64,000 nt of DNA, from contig DEJG01000014.1 in NCBI GenBank assembly GCA_002353295.1, positions 6,972-70,971 of the forward strand. The letters are read 5' to 3'. This DNA is from Prevotella sp. UBA2754. GTDB lineage: Bacteria; Bacteroidota; Bacteroidia; Bacteroidales; Bacteroidaceae. This document shows positions 43,929-51,681 of the stretch, one piece after another. Under the pieces are notes generated by a model. It had not been told where the DNA came from. It worked only from the letters and a program-made list of their open reading frames with translations, and ran no database searches. The stretch's first letter is position 1, and every line of letters starts with the position of its first letter. A program made the translations under genes and the position numbers.

Positions 43929-45081
43929 AGGTCAGCATTGCATTCTTGATTTTCTTGATGACAAGCCAAGGCAACAGCATGAAAGCTGTCAAGGCGGAGA
44001 AATGGAACCACGACTCAACGAGCGAGAATCCATTGAACACACACGTCTGATACATCATCCAGTAATGACGCAGAGGGAACAGCCATGAAAGCGACTGCAA
44101 CGCACCATCCATACCCATCACAGGGAAAGCACTGCCTGCCATGGAGATGCTGAGCACTGCCCAGAGTGACGAGATACTCATCGACATTCGTAAAGAGGGC
44201 ATCAACCCGAAAGCAAAGATACCAAACCCTTGCGATGCCAACACCTGCATCAGTCCCAGCAACACCAGCACCCAAGGACTGCCCAGATGGGGGAATCCCA
44301 AATGATAGAACACGTACCACTCATAGCCATAGACGATGGCCAACCAGATGACGGTCTGGGGCAGGAACTTGCCTATCATAGCTACCATGATATTATTGTC
44401 TGCCATCTCAAGCCATTTCTTACTTGTCGCAAACTTCAGCTCTGTGCCTAACGAATACGTGGAAATCAGCAAGATAAACAGCATGATGACACCAGGCACT
44501 ATCATCGTAGAGAGATATACATTATAGTTGGTCCAAGGATTGGCTATCTGATGGAGGTCAACCCGGATGGGCTGCAACATGGCCTGTATCTGTCGGTCGG
44601 TTGCTCCCTTGGCACGCATGGTGGCTTGTCCGAGTGCCGCAGAGCCGAGTGTCGAAATCGTCTTCATCTCCTTCATCACCATCGAGCCCGCAGCTATCGA
44701 CGTGTACGTATAATAGTAGGATATCTTGGGCTGTCTGCCAGCTATCAGTTTCTCTGTAGTTCCCTTGGGAATATACAGGAAACCATAAATCTCGTTGCGC
44801 TGGATAGCACGGCGAGCCTCCGTCAGGCTGGGATAACGCGCCACCACCTTCGACATCTGGAATCCATCCAATCGTCGCGACAGGGCACGTGTGGTGGTGG
44901 TATTGTCGAGGTCAACCACACCCACAGGCAGCTGGGTAGGTAAGCCCTCGTCCATCAAACTTGTAAAGAAGAAGATTACAAAGATGGGAAACAGTACCAT
45001 ACAGAAGCGGTAGATGTGATTCAAGCGCAGAATCAACAACTCACGCAACATGATTTCATATATCTGTCGGATATACTTCAT
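43912..45081 (-). CDS. ABC-2 type transporter permease (first)
   Basis: A 389-residue YbhS/YbhR-like permease: N-terminal helix (~24-42), periplasmic domain with VGVVDLDNTTTTRALSRRLDGF, and C-terminal helices (~190-380). The stop lies inside the start region of the second permease gene and the start overlaps the HlyD stop by 4 bp. No ATP-binding subunit gene is present in the cluster. Confidence 0.88.
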   Translation of the reverse strand: MKYIRQIYEIMLRELLILRLNHIYRFCMVLFPIFVIFFFTSLMDEGLPTQLPVGVVDLDNTTTTRALSRRLDGFQMSKVVARYPSLTEARRAIQRNEIYGFLYIPKGTTEKLIAGRQPKISYYYTYTSIAAGSMVMKEMKTISTLGSAALGQATMRAKGATDRQIQAMLQPIRVDLHQIANPWTNYNVYLSTMIVPGVIMLFILLISTYSLGTELKFATSKKWLEMADNNIMVAMIGKFLPQTVIWLAIVYGYEWYVFYHLGFPHLGSPWVLVLLGLMQVLASQGFGIFAFGLMPSLRMSMSISSLWAVLSISMAGSAFPVMGMDGALQSLSWLFPLRHYWMMYQTCVFNGFSLVESWFHFSALTAFMLLPWLVIKKIKNAMLTYVYIP

Positions 45082-46061
45082 TTAATAATAAGTGACATTC
45101 CAGGACGCAGTCCTTCCATTTTCTCCACGGGGCGGGCCTTTACCTCAAAGGTCTTGAGGTCGTACTGCCCATTCGACTTAGTAGCTTTCCATACGGCATA
45201 CGACCCCTGGTCTTTCATATAATAGACCTTCATCTGGATATTCTTGTTGAAGGCAGGAACGAAGGCTTCAAAGGTTTTACCAACAGCCAAGTCGCCAAGC
45301 TGGTCTTCACGCACATTGAAAGTGCCCCACATGTCCTTCATAATGGAGATGTTCATGATAGGAGAACCTGTACCAATCAGTTCGCCCACCTTGGGGAAAA
45401 TATCGCTTACCTCACCCTCCATCTGGGCTATCTGAACGGTCTCGTGGATATAGCTGGTTACTTCCTGCACAGCACCTTTTGCTCGACCGACCTGAGCAGC
45501 TGCTGCCAGTTTGTCCTCACGACGGGCACCATTACGAGCCATGTCATACTGGCTTTCTGCTGCTTTACACTGGGCTTCCATCGCCTTGTAACTGGCAAAA
45601 ACCTCATCACGTTTCTGGGCACTGACGACACCTTCGTCATACAGACGCTGAATACGCTGATACGACTTTTCGGCTATCTCCAGTCCAGCCTTTGCCTGTT
45701 GTAACACATTGTAAGCACCACGAATCTGCTCTTCCCGAGCTCCATTCTGTGCTTTCATCTCCAAGGCTGCAGCTGCATTCTCTGCACTCTGAGCCTGTTC
45801 CATCTTGGCACGAACCTCAGGGGCATCAAGGATAGCGAGTGTATCACCTACTTTTACAAAATCACCTTCTTTGACTCTGATTTCCAAAATACGACCAGGC
45901 ACCTTGCTGGATACTCTGTACTCACTCACTTCCACCTGTCCCTGAATGAATTCGGGGTCACGTCCCAAGGTAAAGAAACCTATCAGGGCTACAATGGCTA
46001 CTGCTGCTGCAAATCCGAGAATCGCAAGCAGAATGTTGTTATGCTGTGTTTTTGCTGACAT
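45078..46061 (-). CDS. HlyD family periplasmic adaptor
   Basis: A 327-residue membrane-fusion protein: N-terminal membrane helix (~9-30), lipoyl-like half (VSSKVPGRILEIRVKEGDFVKVGD), a long helical hairpin (~85-195, Ala/Gln/Glu-rich), second lipoyl half and beta-barrel region. It links the inner-membrane permeases to the TolC-like channel. It sits 6 bp after the TolC gene. Confidence 0.93.
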   Translation of the reverse strand: MSAKTQHNNILLAILGFAAAVAIVALIGFFTLGRDPEFIQGQVEVSEYRVSSKVPGRILEIRVKEGDFVKVGDTLAILDAPEVRAKMEQAQSAENAAAALEMKAQNGAREEQIRGAYNVLQQAKAGLEIAEKSYQRIQRLYDEGVVSAQKRDEVFASYKAMEAQCKAAESQYDMARNGARREDKLAAAAQVGRAKGAVQEVTSYIHETVQIAQMEGEVSDIFPKVGELIGTGSPIMNISIMKDMWGTFNVREDQLGDLAVGKTFEAFVPAFNKNIQMKVYYMKDQGSYAVWKATKSNGQYDLKTFEVKARPVEKMEGLRPGMSLIIK

Positions 46062-46067
46062 AATATA

Positions 46068-47567
46068 TTATTGTAATATGCCAAGAGCCTTCTGCAGGTT
46101 TACTTGGCTGAGTTTAACATCTATTTCTGCATCTATTTTCTGTGACTGGGCTTGGAGCCAGGCTGTCTGTGCTTCCATGACAGTGGTCGATGAAATGACA
46201 CCTTCACGGAAACCGAGGTTGGCGGTACGAAGATTCTCGTCGGCTTTCTCCGTATTCTTCCTAGCCATTTCCAATTTCTTGAAGGCTTCGTTCACGTGGA
46301 AGTTGCTCTGGTTGACCTGCAACTCAATCTTTTCACGAGCCTCTGCTAATTCCAAGTTAGCTATCGCTGTGGCACCTTTCGAGGCACGCACCTTATAGGC
46401 GACATCGCCCCAATTCCAAATGGGAACATGTACCAACACACCTACGTTCCACATACCGGCAAATTTCTTCTCAAATCCATTATATACATTGGGATTCGAC
46501 ACCATATAGCCACCGGTCAGTGCCACCTTGGGCAAATTACCGGCTTTGAGGATATTGGTAAACTGGCGACTCATATCGACCAAATTCTGCAACTGACGGA
46601 GTTCCGGGCGCATCAGAGCCACCTGTTCCATATCCACTTGCTGAGGAATCTGCTCAGTACTCAGTTCTTCTGTTTCCTCATCAGCCAATATTACCTGCTC
46701 ATTGAGGGGAAGTCCACAGAGCTGACAGAGCAGCATCTTCGAGAGTGTCAGTCCGTCATCGACTTTCATCAGCGTCATCTCGGCTTCATTGACCTTCACG
46801 CTGACGCTCAGTCCCTCAGACCGAGTAGCTACACCCTCCGTTATCATTTTCTGAACGTCCCCATCGAGCTTCTTGACCAAATCAAGATAGCCCTGAGCCA
46901 ACTTTTGCTTATGTTTGAGCGAAACCACTTGCCAATAAGCCTGGTCAATTTGATACAGGGTCTGTTGGCGTTGAGCTTCCGACGAATTTGCAGCCATCTT
47001 CTCACCAATATCTGCCATTTTGTTCATGGCAACAATAGCACCACCCATAAACACAGGTTGTACTACCATCACAGCACCAGCAAACATGTTACGTGTATCG
47101 GTTCGGAAAGCATTGACAATCCGTTGACCTCCATTATTCAACAGACCACCAAACTGATTGAGCCCACTATTGATATCCTGTTGAACCTGATCAGGAGTAA
47201 TACCCATCTTACCCAACGTCTGCCAGACACCTTGCGGTATGCCTGCCATACCTTGTTGAATACCCTGCCCAATGACAGAAGTCATGTTCGTTCCCAGATT
47301 CGACAAGGCAGACTTCTGATGATCGTTCAGTATCGAAATCTCCTTGCTTGTCCATTCATAGCCCCCCATTGCGCTGACATGCGGCAGGTACTTCGTACGT
47401 GCCGACTTACGCAGATTAGCAGCTACTTCCTGCTTGACTTTGGACACACTCATCTGTTTATTGTTGCGCAAAGCCATGGCCCGACAACTGTCGAGTGTCA
47501 GTGTCTTTTGCGCCCCAACAGGTAGTGTTACCCCAATCATCAGGGAAAAGATAATCTTTTTATTCAT
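46068..47567 (-). CDS. TolC family outer-membrane efflux protein
   Basis: A 499-residue protein with signal peptide (~1-19), DSCRAMALRNNKQMSVSK at the start of the mature chain and two OEP repeats containing long helices (YWQVVSLKHKQKLAQGYLDLVKKL; the second around 370-470). It forms the outer-membrane channel of the tripartite exporter encoded downstream. Region ~75-150 is rich in Gly, Gln and Asn and likely forms an extracellular loop. Confidence 0.93.
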   Translation of the reverse strand: MNKKIIFSLMIGVTLPVGAQKTLTLDSCRAMALRNNKQMSVSKVKQEVAANLRKSARTKYLPHVSAMGGYEWTSKEISILNDHQKSALSNLGTNMTSVIGQGIQQGMAGIPQGVWQTLGKMGITPDQVQQDINSGLNQFGGLLNNGGQRIVNAFRTDTRNMFAGAVMVVQPVFMGGAIVAMNKMADIGEKMAANSSEAQRQQTLYQIDQAYWQVVSLKHKQKLAQGYLDLVKKLDGDVQKMITEGVATRSEGLSVSVKVNEAEMTLMKVDDGLTLSKMLLCQLCGLPLNEQVILADEETEELSTEQIPQQVDMEQVALMRPELRQLQNLVDMSRQFTNILKAGNLPKVALTGGYMVSNPNVYNGFEKKFAGMWNVGVLVHVPIWNWGDVAYKVRASKGATAIANLELAEAREKIELQVNQSNFHVNEAFKKLEMARKNTEKADENLRTANLGFREGVISSTTVMEAQTAWLQAQSQKIDAEIDVKLSQVNLQKALGILQ

Positions 47568-47570
47568 AGT

Positions 47571-48476
47571 TTATTTCTCAAGTTCGATGCTACGTGCTCC
47601 AATCTCATTCCCATCGGCAATCACCTGAACCCGGTAGTCACCGGGTATCAATGTTTCTTTCTTAGCCACATAGAGTTCCATAGGTGTTTCCTCGCCTGTA
47701 TACTCGATGGTTTTCATCACTGTATATGCCACTTCTTTATCCTCGAAAGGACACTGACCTGCAGCATTCAGTACGCTGCCCGTCGGTGTCAGAATACGCA
47801 CATAGATTTTTCGCATTCCATTCGAAGCTGTGACGTTACGCGAGAGCGTGAAGCGGACCTTCATCTCATTGGTAGAGCCTCCTATTTTATGGGGATGCTT
47901 GGTACGATCTTTCGTTTTCGAAGAGAATGCGCCTTTGACAATCATCATAATATCGATGTTGACAGCATTCAACTGAGCAGCTATGGCCACTTTCTCAGAA
48001 AGGGTAGCATTATCAGTACTCAGGGCTAAATTCTGTTGATTACTCTCCTCCAACTCCGTTCGCATCTGACTGTTTTCGTCCTGTAATGCCTGATTAAGAC
48101 GATTCAACGAGTCGATTTCCAACACATAACTGCGCAACACTGCACGAACCGAAGCCAGTTCCTTCTTCAAACGGGTTATCTCTGCAGCATCGGTAGCTTT
48201 CGTATTCTTCAATTCTTGCAAAAGCTGTTCGGTACGTTCCTGCTCACGAGTCAACTGCGCTATGATAGAGTCGTTATTAATGCGAGTCTTCATCTCACTA
48301 TACTGGTCAGCAAACTGACGATACTCCCCTTCCATCTCTTGTTTATCAAGAGTTGCCAACTCCTCCATATCTTTATTAGCCTGCGCCTGTTCGTACAAGC
48401 TATATCCCAGATAAGCCACTCCAACCATCAGCAAAACGATTGCAGCAATCAAGACAGAATTAATCTTTTTATCCAT
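47571..48476 (-). CDS. Membrane-anchored coiled-coil protein of the export operon
   Basis: The ATG at 48476 gives 301 residues: one membrane helix (about 7-27), a coiled coil (~30-185; EELATLDKQEMEGEYRQFADQ and similar), and a beta-rich C-terminal domain (~200-300; VRFTLSRNVTASNGMRKIYVRI, YRVQVIADG). The family is unrecognised beyond this layout, though such proteins commonly head envelope operons in Bacteroidota. Three bp separate it from the TolC gene. A -7 box lies upstream at 48498-48505. Confidence 0.7.
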   Translation of the reverse strand: MDKKINSVLIAAIVLLMVGVAYLGYSLYEQAQANKDMEELATLDKQEMEGEYRQFADQYSEMKTRINNDSIIAQLTREQERTEQLLQELKNTKATDAAEITRLKKELASVRAVLRSYVLEIDSLNRLNQALQDENSQMRTELEESNQQNLALSTDNATLSEKVAIAAQLNAVNIDIMMIVKGAFSSKTKDRTKHPHKIGGSTNEMKVRFTLSRNVTASNGMRKIYVRILTPTGSVLNAAGQCPFEDKEVAYTVMKTIEYTGEETPMELYVAKKETLIPGDYRVQVIADGNEIGARSIELEK

Positions 48477-48497
48477 TACATTATCAAAATAATGGTG

Positions 48498-48505
48498 CAA
48501 AGATA
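48498..48505 (-). promoter_or_regulatory. -7 promoter box of the export operon
   Basis: Minus-strand TATCTTTG, 21 bp upstream of the ATG at 48476. Confidence 0.7.
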
Positions 48506-48570
48506 GAGTATTTCGTAAGAACAGCAAAGTATTTTATACTTTTTATGTTGCAAGTTTAAGATTTATTTCA

Positions 48571-48578
48571 TATATTTG
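48571..48578 (+). promoter_or_regulatory. -7 promoter box of the DUF4492-cydAB operon
   Basis: TATATTTG, 23 bp upstream of the ATG at 48602. Confidence 0.7.
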
Positions 48579-48601
48579 CAAAATAATACTGGATTTTGCC
48601 T

Positions 48602-48838
48602 ATGGAGAGACGAGGATTTTTGTACAGGACTTTCGATCTATACTATGATGGTTTTCGCAATATGCGATTAGGGAAAACGCTATGGGCGATTATCCTCATC
48701 AAGCTTTTCATTATGTTTGCCATTCTGAAAGTTTTCTTCTTTCCCAACTACCTCAAGGAACACGCCCCCAAAGGTGGCGAGTCTGACTTCGTAGCCAGCG
48801 AGTTCATTGAGCGAGCCACCCCAACGGATATTAATTAA
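48602..48838 (+). CDS. DUF4492 small membrane protein
   Basis: A 78-residue protein with one membrane helix (about 26-46; LWAIILIKLFIMFAILKVFFF) and the conserved N-terminal F-L-Y-R-T-F-D-L-Y-Y-D-G-F-R-x-M. DUF4492 genes regularly precede cydA in Bacteroidota and Campylobacterota, suggesting an accessory subunit or assembly factor of the bd oxidase, comparable in place to CydX but not homologous as far as I can see. Confidence 0.88.
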   Translation: MERRGFLYRTFDLYYDGFRNMRLGKTLWAIILIKLFIMFAILKVFFFPNYLKEHAPKGGESDFVASEFIERATPTDIN

Positions 48839-48850
48839 AACCTAAACAAT

Positions 48851-50440
48851 ATGAACGACTTATTATTAAACATTGACGCAGGAGCCATTAACTGGGCAAG
48901 GGCACAATTCGCACTGACAGCCATTTACCACTGGTTGTTTGTACCACTCACCTTAGGATTGGCTGTCATTATGGGTATTTGCGAGACGTACTATTATCGC
49001 ACTCAGGATGTTTTCTGGAAAGACACTGCCAAGTTCTGGCAGAAGCTCTTCGGCATCAACTTTGCCATGGGTGTTGCGACGGGTATCATTCTCGAATTTG
49101 AGTTTGGTACCAACTGGTCGAACTATTCATGGTTTGTAGGTGACATTTTCGGAGCGCCTTTGGCTATCGAAGGTATTCTGGCTTTCTTCATGGAGTCCAC
49201 CTTTGTGGCAGTGATGTACTTCGGATGGAACAAGGTATCAAAGGGATTCCACCTCGCCTCTACATGGCTCACAGGCTTAGGTGCCACAATTTCAGCATGG
49301 TGGATTCTTGTCGCCAACGCCTGGATGCAGAATCCCGTTGGTTGCGAGTTCAATCCTGACACCATGCGCAATGAGATGGTTGATTTCTTTGCAGTAGCCT
49401 TCTCGCCCTTTGCTGTAGGAAAATTCTTCCATACGGTTATATCGGCATGGATTATCGGTGCTGTCTTTGTGGTTGCCGTTTCTTGCTGGTATCTGATGAA
49501 GAAGCGCGAAATCAAGCTCGCTAAAGAGAGCATCAAGATTGCCGCGGTAGTGGGACTTATCGCTTCTTTGGGAGCAGCATTTACCGGCCATATCAGTGGA
49601 CAGCAGGTTGCTAAATATCAGCCCATGAAACTGGCTGCTGTCGAGGGACTCAAAGATGGCGGTACGGCGCAGGGACTTACCCTTATACCTGGCATCGAAG
49701 TGCCCTACGCACTGAGCATCATGGCAACTGACGATCCGCAGGGCTTTGTACCAGGCATCAACGACATTCTGAACGGCTACACCACACCGGACGGAAAGAC
49801 GGAACCTTCTGTCGAAGAGAAGATAGAACGCGGTAAACAAGCTATCACCGCCTTAGCTTCCTATCGGAAAGCCAAGAAAGAGGGAGCAAGCGAGGCAACT
49901 CTCAACTCTCAACTTTCAATTATCAAGTCAAATATGAAGTATTTCGGCTATGGCTATGTGAAGGAAAGGAAAGACGTGGTACCACCTGTACTTGTTAATT
50001 TCTGGGCTTTCCGCGTGATGGTCGGTATGGGCTGTTTGTTTATTCTTTTCTTCGGAATACTGACACTCGTGTCGTACCGCATTCCCTATATCTCTATTAT
50101 TACACGCCGACTGCTGGCTACCTTAGGAATCATTCCTGAAACAGAAGCCGACAGCAATGATATTTCCACCCTTCCGGCTTGGCACTATTGGGCAGCTATT
50201 GCACTGGTACCGTTGGCATACATTGCCTCGGAGAGCGGTTGGCTGGTTGCCGAGTTTGGACGCCAGCCCTGGACCATTCAGGACATGTTGCCTACATGGG
50301 CAGCTGTCAGCGACATCGGCGGTAGTGCCGTAGCACTCACTTTCTTTATCTTCCTGTTCCTCTTCACCTTGATGCTGGCAGTGGAAATCAGCATCCTGCT
50401 CAAGCAAATCAAGAAAGGACCAGAGTATTCGAATGAATGA
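48851..50440 (+). CDS. cydA: Cytochrome bd ubiquinol oxidase subunit I
   Basis: A 529-residue CydA. The N-terminus has RAQFALTAIYHWLFVPLTLGL with the haem b595 His; the Q-loop starts near residue 255 (QPMKLAAVEGL), and the Met/His ligands and GRQPW lie in the conserved C-terminal part. The subunit oxidises quinol and reduces oxygen at very low concentrations. The Q-loop contains, at about residues 350-360, a stretch encoded by the 7-bp repeat at 49896-49930; relatives are variable there. The stop codon itself starts another 7-bp repeat. Confidence 0.95.
   Translation: MNDLLLNIDAGAINWARAQFALTAIYHWLFVPLTLGLAVIMGICETYYYRTQDVFWKDTAKFWQKLFGINFAMGVATGIILEFEFGTNWSNYSWFVGDIFGAPLAIEGILAFFMESTFVAVMYFGWNKVSKGFHLASTWLTGLGATISAWWILVANAWMQNPVGCEFNPDTMRNEMVDFFAVAFSPFAVGKFFHTVISAWIIGAVFVVAVSCWYLMKKREIKLAKESIKIAAVVGLIASLGAAFTGHISGQQVAKYQPMKLAAVEGLKDGGTAQGLTLIPGIEVPYALSIMATDDPQGFVPGINDILNGYTTPDGKTEPSVEEKIERGKQAITALASYRKAKKEGASEATLNSQLSIIKSNMKYFGYGYVKERKDVVPPVLVNFWAFRVMVGMGCLFILFFGILTLVSYRIPYISIITRRLLATLGIIPETEADSNDISTLPAWHYWAAIALVPLAYIASESGWLVAEFGRQPWTIQDMLPTWAAVSDIGGSAVALTFFIFLFLFTLMLAVEISILLKQIKKGPEYSNE
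49896..49930 (+). repeat. 7-bp-period tandem repeat (CAACTCT type) inside cydA
   Basis: CAACTCT, CAACTCT, CAACTTT, CAATTAT, CAAGTCA in register; translated as TLNSQLSIIKS within the Q-loop of CydA. Confidence 0.85.
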
Positions 50441-50470
50441 GTAATTAATAATTAGTAATGAGTAATTAAG
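50438..50470 (+). repeat. 7-bp-period tandem repeat (TnAnTAA type) between cydA and cydB
   Basis: TGAGTAA, TTAATAA, TTAGTAA, TGAGTAA, TTAAGG. The first unit includes the cydA stop codon and the repeat runs to 3 bp before the cydB ATG. Confidence 0.8.
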
Positions 50471-50473
50471 GCT

Positions 50474-51622
50474 ATGACATATACATTTCTTCAGCACTAT
50501 TGGTGTTTCGTTGTTGCACTGCTGGGTGCACTGTTAGTATTTCTGCTCTTCGTACAGGGTGCCAACTCTGTAGCAAGAAGTATCGGCTGGACGGAAGAAG
50601 GACGCCGACTGGTATATAACTCCACTGGCCGTAAATGGGAGTTCACGTTCACGACGCTCGTCACCTTCGGAGGAGCCTTCTTTGCCTCTTTCCCTCTTTT
50701 CTATTCCACTTCGTTCGGCGGAGCCTATTGGCTGTGGATGATTATTCTCTTCACCTTCGTCCTACAGGCCGTGAGCTATGAATTCCAAAACAAGATAGGT
50801 AATTTCCTTGGCCCAAAGACATTCCAGTTTTTTCTCACACTGAATGGCATCCTTGGTCCACTACTTTTAGGAGGTGCCGTTGCCACTTTCTTTGAAGGGT
50901 CGAACTTCATTGTCGAGAAGAACAATATGATTGATGCCACATCGCTCACTCCTATTATTTCGCGCTGGGCCAATGCCTCGCACGGACTCGACGCTCTGCT
51001 CAACCCTTGGGTATTGGTGTTCGGATTTGCCGTTGTTTTCCTTGCCAGAGTATTGGGCATACTCTACGTTATCAACAATGTTGACGACGAAGACATACGG
51101 AGTCGTGGCAGTGTGCGACTGGTAGGTACAGCCATTCCTTTTGTCATCCTTTTCGTTGCCTATCTGGTACACCTCCTCACCAAAGACGGTTTTGCCTGGC
51201 ATCCTGACACAGGCGTCATCTTCATGGAGCCTTATAAATACCTGCATAACTTCATCGACATGTGGTATTTACTTATCATTCTGTTAATTGGTGTAGTGCT
51301 GGTACTCTACGGAATTGGAAAGACGGTTTGGTCGAAGACCTATATCAGCGGCATCTGGCCTGCAGGAATAGGAACAGTGCTCACCGTACTGGCACTGTTG
51401 CTCTGTTCGGCATGGAATCACACAGCCTACTACCCTTCTACTGCCGACCTGCAGTCGTCGCTGACGTTGGCTAATTCCTGTTCGTCGGAGTTCACGCTTC
51501 GCACCATGTTCTATGTTTCCCTGCTCGTACCTTTCGTATTGGCCTATATCGTCTATGCGTGGCGAGCTATTGACAAGAAGAAACTGACCAAAGAGGAAAT
51601 CAATACCGACCACGCATACTAA
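50474..51622 (+). CDS. cydB: Cytochrome bd ubiquinol oxidase subunit II
   Basis: A 382-residue membrane protein with eight or nine helices; LVFLLFVQGANSV near the N-terminus and WTEEGRRLVYNSTGRKWEF..., LWMIILFTFVLQAVSYEF and the C-terminal LVPFVLAYIVYAWRAID are typical of CydB. It pairs with CydA. The start follows the repeat between the genes by 3 bp, leaving no room for a conventional ribosome-binding site other than the repeat itself. Confidence 0.94.
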   Translation: MTYTFLQHYWCFVVALLGALLVFLLFVQGANSVARSIGWTEEGRRLVYNSTGRKWEFTFTTLVTFGGAFFASFPLFYSTSFGGAYWLWMIILFTFVLQAVSYEFQNKIGNFLGPKTFQFFLTLNGILGPLLLGGAVATFFEGSNFIVEKNNMIDATSLTPIISRWANASHGLDALLNPWVLVFGFAVVFLARVLGILYVINNVDDEDIRSRGSVRLVGTAIPFVILFVAYLVHLLTKDGFAWHPDTGVIFMEPYKYLHNFIDMWYLLIILLIGVVLVLYGIGKTVWSKTYISGIWPAGIGTVLTVLALLLCSAWNHTAYYPSTADLQSSLTLANSCSSEFTLRTMFYVSLLVPFVLAYIVYAWRAIDKKKLTKEEINTDHAY

Positions 51623-51626
51623 AAAA

Positions 51627-51660
51627 ATGAGCCGTCCTTCTTGGTCGGCTCACTTTTTTA
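51627..51660 (+). terminator. Terminator after cydB
   Basis: TGAGCCG / CGGCTCA stem with 11-nt loop, followed by CTTTTTTA. Confidence 0.85.
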
Positions 51661-51663
51661 TAG

Positions 51664-51671
51664 TAACTTTG
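51664..51671 (+). promoter_or_regulatory. -7 promoter box of topB
   Basis: TAACTTTG, 10 nt before the ATG at 51682 and immediately after the cydB terminator. Confidence 0.7.
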
Positions 51672-51681
51672 TCGCTCAATT

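Noticed and set aside
46428..47525. Long plus-strand frame (365 codons) antisense to the TolC gene
   Set aside because: The sequence is Leu/His-rich without domains and is the shadow of the TolC coding frame.
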